From: Chloroflexota bacterium
Lineage (GTDB): Bacteria; Chloroflexota; Dehalococcoidia; Dehalococcoidales; RBG-16-60-22
Reading direction: 5' to 3'
DNA: 49,598 nt
Assembly (NCBI GenBank): GCA_016190695.1
Contig: JACPQC010000013.1
Location: 1-49,598, forward strand
Below, piece after piece: positions 15,748 to 22,684 of the stretch. The position numbers were made by a program, and so were the translations under genes. Under the pieces are notes generated by a model. That model did no database searches, was not told where the DNA came from, and worked only from the letters and a program-made list of their open reading frames with translations. Every line of letters begins with the position of its first letter. Position 1 is the stretch's first letter.

Positions 15748-16128
15748 ATGGTTTCTGACCTTAAAGAAAAGGTGGTCTCTTCACTGGTGGACAACCAGTT
15801 GCCCTGTGCCACGGCCTTTGACATCGCCAGGGAAATGAAGGCAAGCCTGCGCCAGGTGGGCGATGCGGCCAACGAGCTAAAGGTGAGGCTGGTCAGTTGC
15901 CAGCTTGGCTGTTTCCAGGTGAAGAAGTCCACCCATGACGACCTGCAGGGCGCCGCGCCAGACCAGGAGTTAGCGGCCAAAATCAAAGCCTCGCTGATAG
16001 AGGGGCACCTGCCCTGCGCCGTGGCCATGAAGCTGGCCAGCGAAACGGGGGTCACCCCCAGGAAGATCGGCGACACAGCTACCCTGGAGAAGATCAGGAT
16101 AGCCAAATGCCAGCTTGGCTGCTTCTGA
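15748..16128 (+). CDS. Duplicated CQLGCF-motif protein (FeoC-like?)
   Basis: The 126 residues consist of two tandem units of about 44 residues that are 20/44 identical by hand alignment. Each has LPCA near the start, a helix-turn-helix-like middle (ASLRQVGDAAN / VTPRKIGDTAT) and CQLGCF at the end. Every unit thus offers three cysteines (C and C-x3-C). The winged-helix-plus-cysteine design recalls FeoC or Fe-S regulators, but I recognise no named family with certainty. GGAGGTAGGTAAAC precedes the ATG. It may be an Fe-S or metal sensor of the block. Confidence 0.7.
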   Translation: MVSDLKEKVVSSLVDNQLPCATAFDIAREMKASLRQVGDAANELKVRLVSCQLGCFQVKKSTHDDLQGAAPDQELAAKIKASLIEGHLPCAVAMKLASETGVTPRKIGDTATLEKIRIAKCQLGCF

Positions 16129-16148
16129 CCTTGAGGGAGGAAATTTCG

Positions 16149-16520
16149 ATGATGAAATTGAAGCGCGCGTACCAGCCTGAAGAACCGGGAGACGGCATCA
16201 GGGTGCTGGTGGACCGGCTGTGGCCCAGGGGCCTGTCCCGCGGCAGCGCCGCTATCGATGAGTGGGCCAGGGAGCTTGCCCCCAGCAGCGAACTTCGCCG
16301 CTGGTTCGGCCACAAACTGGAACAGTGGCCGGAGTTCCGGCGGCTCTACCGGAAAGAGCTATCTGCCCGCGGTGAAGACCTGGAGAGACTGGCCAGGATG
16401 GCTGCCAAGGGGAATGTTACCCTGGTGTATGCGGCTAAAGACGTTGAGCACAACAATGCCCGGGTGCTTGCCGAAATGATAAGCGAGATCGGTAGCAGGC
16501 TGGAGATGGTAAAATTCTAA
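16149..16520 (+). CDS. DUF488 (YeaO-like) protein
   Basis: A 123-residue DUF488 protein with the hallmark VDRLWPRGLSR (about 24-34), then IDEWARELAPSSELRRWFGH and VTLVYAAKDVEHNNA. The biochemical role is unknown. GAGGGAGGAAATT precedes ATGATG; the first ATG is taken. It follows the CQLGCF gene by 20 bp and ends the tightly packed part of the block, before a repeat-filled gap. Confidence 0.88.
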   Translation: MMKLKRAYQPEEPGDGIRVLVDRLWPRGLSRGSAAIDEWARELAPSSELRRWFGHKLEQWPEFRRLYRKELSARGEDLERLARMAAKGNVTLVYAAKDVEHNNARVLAEMISEIGSRLEMVKF

Positions 16521-16615
16521 GCTCTGATATCTAAATCCAAAACAAGGCGCAAAATCCAAATGTCAAATAGCAAGAAGTTCAGCTTCTCGCGAAACACATT
16601 GCCCACTTCAATGCT

Positions 16616-16710
16616 TGTCATTCCCCGCGCAGGCGGGGAATCCACTTGGTGCCCAAGCAGACCCTCCGCTCCCGTATCAAGTACGGGACAGGCTTCGCGG
16701 AGGGTGACAG
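16616..16710. repeat. Dispersed repeat (TGTCATTCCCCGCGCAGGCGGGGA...)
   Basis: Begins with TGTCATTCCCCGCGCAGGCG and includes the palindromes CCCCGCGCAGGCGGGG, CCCGTATCAAGTACGGG and CCCTCCGC.../...GCGGAGGG, ending GGTGACAG. It is flanked by AAATCCAAA and TTTGGATTT arms, a common composite repeat style. Confidence 0.7.
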
Positions 16711-16763
16711 TTTCACGGGAGGCTAAAGTTTTAAGCTTTGGATTTTGTAATTTGATCCACAAT

Positions 16764-16967
16764 CGTCATTGCGAGCCATCCCGTCTTAAGCGGGAGGCGT
16801 GGCAATTCCTATAGTTGGATGAACACTTAATGTGAGAGATTGCCACGCCTGCGTGCCGTAACGCTTGCGCGTAGTCGCTTGGCGTAGGCGGGCACTTCGG
16901 TGTGCAGGCACGTCGCCCTTGCCTGCCGGAGCCTTGGCGTAGGTAGGTCGGATCCTCGCGATGACAA
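16764..16967. repeat. Dispersed repeat (CGTCATTGCGAG...CTCGCGATGACA)
   Basis: A 204-bp element whose ends are near-perfect inverted repeats, with inner GGCGTGGCAAT / ATTGCCACGCC arms and several smaller palindromes. Together with the element at 16616 it occupies nearly all of the 480-bp gap; no gene is seen there. Confidence 0.75.
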
Positions 16968-17000
16968 ACTGTTAATCAATTCAATAGAAAGTGACAGACA

Positions 17001-17375
17001 ATGGCCGAGATATTCACCAGGTTGACCGGTAAAAAAGCCAGGGACATCAAGGTCCTGGCGGATTTCGTCTCTATCTTTTGCCGGGAAAGACACCAGAACA
17101 TGGTCAAAAACGCCTTCCCCATCCGGGATGACCGGCTCCGCGAAGTGCTGGACGCCAGGGAGCCGAGGCTGTGCCAGGAATGCAACAAGCTGCTGAACCA
17201 CGGCATCGCCAAGCTGATGCTCTGTCCTCATGACCCCAAGCCAATGTGCAAGAAATGCACCACCCACTGCTACGCCCCCGGCTACCGCGAGCGGGTCAGG
17301 GAGGTCATGAAGTTCTCCGGCCTGCACCTTATCAAGCATGGCCGGGTGGATATGCTGCTGCATTACTTTTTCTAG
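17001..17375 (+). CDS. YgbA-like nitrous-oxide-stimulated-promoter family protein
   Basis: The 124-residue protein carries the family pattern LCQECNKLL...LCPHDPKPMCKKCTTHCYAPGYRERVREVMKFSGLHL near its C-terminus, with six cysteines and two histidines able to hold zinc or Fe-S. E. coli YgbA belongs to the NsrR (nitric oxide) regulon, so its presence here supports a nitrosative-stress role for the block. It is separated from the DUF488 gene by repeats and followed after 6 bp by the HD gene. Confidence 0.8.
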   Translation: MAEIFTRLTGKKARDIKVLADFVSIFCRERHQNMVKNAFPIRDDRLREVLDAREPRLCQECNKLLNHGIAKLMLCPHDPKPMCKKCTTHCYAPGYRERVREVMKFSGLHLIKHGRVDMLLHYFF

Positions 17376-17381
17376 TGAGGG

Positions 17382-17924
17382 ATGATGGATACCAAACAGG
17401 CGCTGCTTAAAGTCATGGAAGACTACTTCGACAGCGATGTCAAGAGGATAAACCACGCCCGCTGGGTCACCGAATACGCCGAAAAGCTCCTGGACAGGGA
17501 AGGCGGAGACCGCCCGGTGGTCATCGGGGCTGCCATCCTTCACGATATCGGCATTCACCAGGCCGAGCAAAAGCACGGCAGCACCCTGGGCAAGTACCAG
17601 GAGATGGAAGGGCCGCCCATCGCCCGCGATATCCTGGCCAGGCTGGGGTATTCACCGGAGCACATCACTGAAATCTGCGACATCATCGCCCACCACCATA
17701 GCCCAGGTAAGATAACCACCAGGAACTTCAGCATCGTCTACGATGCCGATTGGCTGGTGAACCTCCGGGACGAATACGACATCGGGGACAAGGCCAGGCT
17801 CGGCCACATCATCGACCGGGTTTTCCTCACCGGCAGCGGCAAGGCCCTGGCCAGGAGCATATACCTGGTCGAGCCAGGCAGCTTGAAAGACCTGGTGTGG
17901 CGTGATATGATAATGTTCAGATAG
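17382..17924 (+). CDS. HD-domain phosphohydrolase-type protein
   Basis: The 180-residue protein has the HD metal-site order: HARWVTEYAEKLL (H near 25), AAILHDIGIH (HD near 54), IIAHHHSP and VYDADWLVNL (D near 122). Such proteins hydrolyse nucleotides or phosphate esters; the substrate is unknown. A GAGGGATG sequence precedes the ATG. Last gene of the block, and its stop lies six bases before the riboswitch of the tungstate operon. Confidence 0.85.
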   Translation: MMDTKQALLKVMEDYFDSDVKRINHARWVTEYAEKLLDREGGDRPVVIGAAILHDIGIHQAEQKHGSTLGKYQEMEGPPIARDILARLGYSPEHITEICDIIAHHHSPGKITTRNFSIVYDADWLVNLRDEYDIGDKARLGHIIDRVFLTGSGKALARSIYLVEPGSLKDLVWRDMIMFR

Positions 17925-17930
17925 CAAAAA

Positions 17931-18022
17931 TTCTCCGAGCCTGCTCTCCTGGTTCACGTCCTGGAGACTGGCCATTGGGTCTCGCTGGAAACGGCGCGGC
18001 CTCCCATCTTTGGAAAGGAGAA
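17931..18022 (+). promoter_or_regulatory. Moco/tungsten-cofactor riboswitch candidate
   Basis: TTCTCC (17931-17936) pairs with GGAGAA (18017-18022) as the closing stem. Inside are a CTCC/GGAG arm and a CGCTG-GAAA-CGGCG hairpin with a GNRA tetraloop. The 3' part reads GGCCTCCCATC...GGAAAGGAG, the most conserved part of the Moco RNA motif as I remember it. The location just upstream of a tungstate-binding-protein gene fits the tungsten-cofactor (Tuco) variant. It lies 142 bp before the tupA ATG. Confidence 0.75.
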
Positions 18023-18164
18023 GGCGGCATGATTGGAATTGTTAGCCTCGTTGTATGTCCCACGGTTGTAATCCCTTTGCCTCATCCCTACTTTATGGCG
18101 TCACGCGCACCGCCCGCATAGCGCTCGATTGTGTTACACGTAAGAATTGCGATGAGGTGAAGTT

Positions 18165-19049
18165 ATGGCTTTGAAACATATTCGCAAAGGTCGCACTTTG
18201 CTGGCGGGCATTTTGCTTATCATCGTCCTGGCGAGCACAGTGCTGACAGGCTGCGGCGCAGAGACGCCGGTGCTGGAGCCGAAGGCCCGGCTGAAGCTGG
18301 CCACTACCACCAGCCTGTACGACACCGGCCTGTGGGGACATCTGGAGACGCTGTTCGAGAAGAAGTACGGCGTGGAGCTGGACATATTATACGCCGGTAC
18401 GGGCAAGGCCCTGGAGCTTGGCCGCAGAGGGGATGTGGATGTACTGGCCGTACATGACCTGCCTAGCGAAGAGCGGTTCATCGCTGACGGCTACGGCGTC
18501 AAGCGGGTCCCCTTCGCTTACAACTACTTCATCATCGTGGGGCCGTCTGCCGACCCGGCGGGCATCAAGGGCCTCAGCCCGGAGGCAGCCTTCATCAAGG
18601 TGAAGGAGACCAGCGGCGCCTTCGTGTCCCGGGGCGACGACTCCGGCACCCACGCCAAAGAGAAGGCCATCTGGAAGGCAGCCGGACTCGACTATGAGAT
18701 GGTGAGGCAGTCCGGCCAGTGGTATATAGAAGCCGGTAGCGGCATGGGGCCGACCCTGATGATGGCCAGCGAGAAGCGCGCCTATACCCTCACCGACATC
18801 GGCACCTTCCTGGCCTACAAGGGCAAGCTCGACCTCGTACCGCTGGTGGACAAGGGAGAAACGCTGCTCAATGTCTATGCTGCCATAGCGGTGAACCCGG
18901 AGAAGGTGAAAGGGGTCAACTACGACATGGCCAATAACCTGATAGGCTTCCTCACCTCAACCGGGATACAGAAGCTCATCGGCGACTACGGCGTGAAGGA
19001 GTACGGCACACCGCTTTTCAGCGCATACAGTGACGAGGTGGAACAATAA
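18165..19049 (+). CDS. tupA: Tungstate ABC transporter, substrate-binding lipoprotein
   Basis: The 294-residue protein begins with a lipoprotein signal (TVLTGC, lipidated C30). The mature part opens KLATTTSLYDTGL, the TupA/WtpA-type oxyanion-binding TTTS motif, and continues with SRGDDSGTHAKEKAIW and GSGMGPTLMMASEKRAYTLTD. TupA binds tungstate (and sometimes molybdate) with high selectivity. GAGGTGAAGTT precedes the ATG. The upstream riboswitch would turn expression down when the cofactor is plentiful. Confidence 0.9.
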   Translation: MALKHIRKGRTLLAGILLIIVLASTVLTGCGAETPVLEPKARLKLATTTSLYDTGLWGHLETLFEKKYGVELDILYAGTGKALELGRRGDVDVLAVHDLPSEERFIADGYGVKRVPFAYNYFIIVGPSADPAGIKGLSPEAAFIKVKETSGAFVSRGDDSGTHAKEKAIWKAAGLDYEMVRQSGQWYIEAGSGMGPTLMMASEKRAYTLTDIGTFLAYKGKLDLVPLVDKGETLLNVYAAIAVNPEKVKGVNYDMANNLIGFLTSTGIQKLIGDYGVKEYGTPLFSAYSDEVEQ

Positions 19050-19109
19050 CGTAGAGTAGCCGTTTCGCGAGAGAGTTGCTCATTGAGTAAGCTATGGCAC
19101 AGGTGAACG

Positions 19110-19793
19110 TTGACTGAAATATGGCAGGGTCTGGTCCGGGCCATAGAACTGATCGTAACCCTCGATGCCGAGGTCATAGAGATAACCTGGCGCTCCCTGA
19201 CTATTTCGGTCATTGCGACAGTCCTTGCTTCAGTCCTTTGCCTGCCCCTGGGCGCTCTCGTTCATTTCCGCCGCTTCCGGGGAAAGCGCCTGCTGATAAG
19301 CCTGGTGCAGACCCTGTACAGCGTGCCCACCGTGGTCATCGGCCTCCTCGTTTTCATCCTGCTCTCACGCTCCGGCCCCCTGGGGGGCTTGAATCTCCTG
19401 TTCACTCCGGCGGCGATGGTGGTGGGGCAGGTCGTCCTGATAATACCCATCCTGCTCGGCCTGACCATCTCCGCCCTTAGCTCGGTTGACCGGACCATCG
19501 CCGATACCGCCCGCTCGCTGGGGGCCAGCGGCCCTCAAACGGCCGTGCTGGTGCTCACCGAGGCCAGGTTCGCCGTCACGGCGGCGGTCATCATGGCCTT
19601 TGGCCGCGCCATATCAGAGGTAGGCATAGCCATAATGGTCGGCGGCAACATCCGCGGCTTCACCAGGGTGCTCACCACCGCCATATCACTGGAGACATCA
19701 CGCGGAGACGTAGAGCTATCAATGGCGCTGGGGCTGATATTGCTCCTGATCGCCCTGGCCGTGAACTTGACGCTTAACAGGATACAGAGATAA
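19110..19793 (+). CDS. tupB: Tungstate ABC transporter, permease
   Basis: A 227-residue inner-membrane permease with about five helices and the binding-protein-dependent transport signature (DTARSLGASGPQTAVLVLTEARFAVTAAVIMAFGRAISEVG). The TTG start at 19110 is preceded by AGGTGAA. It follows tupA by 60 bp and is followed two bases later by the ATPase gene. Confidence 0.92.
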   Translation: MTEIWQGLVRAIELIVTLDAEVIEITWRSLTISVIATVLASVLCLPLGALVHFRRFRGKRLLISLVQTLYSVPTVVIGLLVFILLSRSGPLGGLNLLFTPAAMVVGQVVLIIPILLGLTISALSSVDRTIADTARSLGASGPQTAVLVLTEARFAVTAAVIMAFGRAISEVGIAIMVGGNIRGFTRVLTTAISLETSRGDVELSMALGLILLLIALAVNLTLNRIQR

Positions 19794-19795
19794 TC

Positions 19796-20884
19796 ATGCC
19801 ACTGATAGAGACGAATGACCTCTGCCAGAGATACGATGGGCGGCACATCCTCAGGAACATCAACCTGAGCATTGAAGCAGGCGAAGTGCTGGCCCTCATC
19901 GGCCCTACCGGCGCCGGCAAGACCACGCTGCTGCGGCTGCTCGCCCTGCTCGATACACCCACATCCGGGGCGATATTTTTCGACGGGGCGAACGTGGCCG
20001 GGTCTCCCCGCTTCAGGCTGGAGATGCGGCGGCGGATGGCCTTCGTCCTGCAGAAGCCGATGGCCTTCAATGCCAGTGTCTATGACAACGTGGCCTCCGG
20101 CCTGCGGTGGCGGGGGCTGGGCCGGGCGGAAGTGCGTGACCAGGTGGAACGCGTCCTGGAGATGATAGGCCTGTCCGCCGACAGGAACAGGAACGCCCGC
20201 ACCCTGTCCGGCGGCGAGATGCAGCGGGTGGCCATCGCCCGCGCCATCGCCCTGGACCCGGAAGTGCTGCTGCTGGACGAGCCAACCGCCAATCTGGACC
20301 CGGTCTCGGCAAGGCGGACCGAGGAGCTACTGGCCGCGGTGATACGGCAGCGCTCCGCTACCGTCATCCTCTCCACCCATGACCTGGCCCAGGGCCAGCG
20401 CCTCGCCGACCGGATAGGCGTGCTCATCAACGGCGAGATTCCCCAGATAGGCACCTCCCGTGACATATTCGTCTCCCCCGGCAGCAGGGAGGTGGCCGAG
20501 TTCGTCGGGGTTGAGAACATCCTGGACGGAACGGTACTATCCAGCGCAGAGGACGTTGTGACCGTCGATATCGGCGGGGGACTCATTGAGGCGGTCTCCG
20601 ATGTCGCTGTGGGGCAAAGGGTGTCCGTCTGCGTCAGGCCGGAGAACGTGACGCTGGCCCTGTCCCGGCTCTCCAGCAGCGCCAGAAACTCTTTTACCGG
20701 CAAGGTGACCTGGCTCTCGTCGGCGGGGCCTCTTGCCCGCGTTCACGTGGACTGCGGCTTTCCCCTGGTAGCCCTGGTCACCAGGAGGTCAGCGGCCGAC
20801 CTCGACCTGCACATAGGCCGGCAGGTATACGTCACCTTCAAGGCCAGCGCTACCCATGTGATCAGGACGGAAAGAGATAGCTGA
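19796..20884 (+). CDS. tupC: Tungstate ABC transporter, ATP-binding protein
   Basis: This ATPase has Walker A GPTGAGKTT (36-44), Q86, the signature LSGGE (137-141), Walker B LLLDEP (158-163) and H195. At 362 residues it is longer than a bare ABC domain: residues from about 240 on look like a C-terminal oxyanion-responsive or TOBE-like regulatory domain (VSVCVRPENVTL...FTGKVTWLSS...). The order tupABC is the standard one. Confidence 0.9.
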   Translation: MPLIETNDLCQRYDGRHILRNINLSIEAGEVLALIGPTGAGKTTLLRLLALLDTPTSGAIFFDGANVAGSPRFRLEMRRRMAFVLQKPMAFNASVYDNVASGLRWRGLGRAEVRDQVERVLEMIGLSADRNRNARTLSGGEMQRVAIARAIALDPEVLLLDEPTANLDPVSARRTEELLAAVIRQRSATVILSTHDLAQGQRLADRIGVLINGEIPQIGTSRDIFVSPGSREVAEFVGVENILDGTVLSSAEDVVTVDIGGGLIEAVSDVAVGQRVSVCVRPENVTLALSRLSSSARNSFTGKVTWLSSAGPLARVHVDCGFPLVALVTRRSAADLDLHIGRQVYVTFKASATHVIRTERDS

Positions 20885-21040
20885 AAGTACCGGGTGGAAA
20901 TGGTTGCAATTACTTTTTGTTTTGAGTAAAATAGTCCATTGAAATCATGTTTTGTTTAATATCTCGATCCGGCCTCTGGAACGGGTCCCAGCATACCGAG
21001 GAGAGACTTTTTCAAAGCAAAACAGCTTGCCGGACAACTC

Positions 21041-21069
21041 TTGACCTGGCGTTCGACAAGAGGTATAGT
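21041..21069 (+). promoter_or_regulatory. Sigma70 promoter with long leader
   Basis: TTGACC (21041-21046), a 17-bp spacer and TATAGT (21064-21069). It would start a leader of about 154 nt before the zinc-ribbon gene at 21230; the leader has GC-rich self-complementary stretches (GCCGGGC...GCCCGCGGGC) but no RNA family I recognise. The rest of the 345-bp gap is AT-rich and holds no gene. Confidence 0.65.
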
Positions 21070-21229
21070 AGGGACAGTAGACCTTGGGTTCAGTGTCGTC
21101 TGAGCTTGGCTTCTGGCCGGGCATCAGCCCGCGGGCAAATTGCTCGCTAAGAATTAACCGGGCGACCTCAGGGCCGCAGGACCGCACTGAAGACAGGGGG
21201 GATTATCGCGATGCTTGGAGGTACAATCA

Positions 21230-21520
21230 ATGGCCACGGACAAGACCCTGGTGTGCGCCGACTGCGGACAGGAGTTCATTTTCACCGCCGGTGAGCAGGA
21301 GTTCTACTCCTCTCGCGGTCTGATGAACGAGCCAAAACGCTGCCCTGAGTGCCGCTCTACCCGGCGACGTGAACGGGACGGGGACTATCGGGGGGCAAAA
21401 CAGGCCCATAACGTCGTATGCGCCGCCTGCGGGGCAGAGACCACGGTGCCCTTTGAGCCTACCGAGGGGCGTCCTGTGTACTGCCGGGACTGCTACACCC
21501 GGATGAGATCACAGTCCTGA
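21230..21520 (+). CDS. Double zinc-ribbon protein (zf-trcl / CxxC-x17-CxxC)
   Basis: The 96-residue protein has a first ribbon CADC...CPEC (TLVCADCGQEFIFTAGEQEFY...EPKRCPEC) and a second, CAAC-x17-CRDC (VVCAACGAETTVPFEPTEGRPVYCRDC). The two halves match small zinc-ribbon families common in Chloroflexota and Firmicutes. GGAGGT lies eight bases before the ATG at 21230. Function unknown; possibly nucleic-acid or protein binding. Confidence 0.85.
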   Translation: MATDKTLVCADCGQEFIFTAGEQEFYSSRGLMNEPKRCPECRSTRRRERDGDYRGAKQAHNVVCAACGAETTVPFEPTEGRPVYCRDCYTRMRSQS

Positions 21521-21536
21521 GCAGCTCAGAGACGCG

Positions 21537-21728
21537 CTAACAGAACAGCCTGAAGACCAGATTCAGCAACACCGTCAGGACCAGGCTGGTAGCCAGGGGA
21601 AAGAAGAAGCGGGCATTCTCCCGTTGGATGATGATGTCGCCGGGGAGCCGCCCCAGGAAGGGGGCTTTGCCCCACAGGGTGAAGGGCAGTCCCGCCGCGA
21701 TGAGTCATTTCCCCAGTTAACCTGCCAT
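21537..21728 (-). pseudogene. DUF2905 membrane-protein pseudogene
   Basis: Read leftward from the ATG at 21728, the frame gives MAG-stop-LGK-stop-LIAAGLPFTLWGK and then an intact tail (APFLGRLPGDIIIQ...FFFPLATSLVLTVLLNLVFRLF) typical of DUF2905. Two in-frame stops (TAA, TGA) fall in the first helix, which also looks shortened. The tail is preserved, so the decay is probably recent. A rescue by a downstream non-ATG start is possible but would lack the first membrane helix. Confidence 0.65.
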
Positions 21729-21763
21729 AGCTGATCCTCTTATTCCCCTTTACAAATAATACG

Positions 21764-21793
21764 AAAGGGGGGCGGAGAATTCCAACCCCCCTT
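21764..21793 (-). terminator. Rho-independent terminator downstream of the SIMPL gene
   Basis: AAGGGGGG (21765-21772) pairs with CCCCCCTT (21786-21793), with an inner GGA/TCC pairing; on the minus strand a TTTC run follows the stem. It lies 28 bp beyond the stop of the leftward SIMPL gene. Confidence 0.65.
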
Positions 21794-21820
21794 CCTTTTA
21801 CTTCAAGGGTATCGAGATAA

Positions 21821-22597
21821 CTATTCCAGGCTGTAGGCGATCTGCACGCTGAGCCTTATCTCGGTCTCGCCGGGGCTTATCGGCGCCGGGGCCGGGGCGG
21901 GCATCGGTACGGCCGACTCGAACGCCATCCGGGCTACTGGCATGGGGGGAATGAACCCGCCGCTCTCGCTGATGAAAGTGGGCTTGCCCAGCCTGGCGCC
22001 GGCCAGTCCAGCCAGTTGCTCCGCCTTGGCCTTTGCATCCGCCACCGCCTTTTCCCTGGCCTCCTGGTGGTAGACCTCCGGTTTGTCAACGGTGAAGCTG
22101 ATGCCGCTCACCCTGACGTTGTCCCCGCCGGCCCGGGCCACCACGTCAATGACCGTTCCGGCATTCTCCACCTGGCGCACCTTGGCAGTGACCATGTTGT
22201 TCACCCGGTAGCCGATGAGCACTTCCTGCTGCCTGTCCTCCGCCCATCTCCGCACCGGATAGATGCTGAACTGGGTGGTCCTGATGTCCTTTTCGGCGAC
22301 CCCCTGGGCCTTCAGCTCGTCCATGACGGACTGCATGGCGGTGGTGGCCTTTTCCTGGGCCTCGGCTACGGTCGCCGCCTGGGCCTCAACCCCCAGGTTG
22401 ATTATCGCCACATCAGGAACGACAGTGACTTTTCCTTCGCCGCTCACCCAAACGCCCTGCTGCTGCGAATTCAGGGCCAGGCTCAGATTGGACGGCAGTT
22501 CCACCGCCCCTGTGGTTGTCCCGCAAGCAGCCAACCCGATCATGCCTAGTATCAGTGCCAGCACTATGCTCGGCGCTATTAACCATTTCTTTTTCAT
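21821..22597 (-). CDS. SIMPL-domain (DUF541) lipoprotein
   Basis: A 258-residue lipoprotein (signal with GLAAC, lipidated C25). The mature domain has the SIMPL/DUF541 features: VSGEGKVTVVPDVAIINLGVE, then KDIRTTQFSIYPVRRW, GYRVNNMVTAKVR and REKAVADAKAKAEQLAGLAGARLG. SIMPL proteins are periplasmic or surface proteins linked to envelope stress; the mechanism is not settled. It lies 87 bp after the anti-sigma gene on the same strand and is likely in its regulon. Confidence 0.88.
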   Translation of the reverse strand: MKKKWLIAPSIVLALILGMIGLAACGTTTGAVELPSNLSLALNSQQQGVWVSGEGKVTVVPDVAIINLGVEAQAATVAEAQEKATTAMQSVMDELKAQGVAEKDIRTTQFSIYPVRRWAEDRQQEVLIGYRVNNMVTAKVRQVENAGTVIDVVARAGGDNVRVSGISFTVDKPEVYHQEAREKAVADAKAKAEQLAGLAGARLGKPTFISESGGFIPPMPVARMAFESAVPMPAPAPAPISPGETEIRLSVQIAYSLE

Positions 22598-22684
22598 TTG
22601 TTTAAACCTCCTCTTGCTGTTATCGATTGTCCCGACTCATAGAACTCCTGCCTGTCCTCACACTCATTCATCACCTCCCTCCCA

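Noticed and set aside
16560-16814. 84-codon frame in the repeat region after the DUF488 gene
   Set aside because: Composed of dispersed palindromic repeats shared with non-coding sites.
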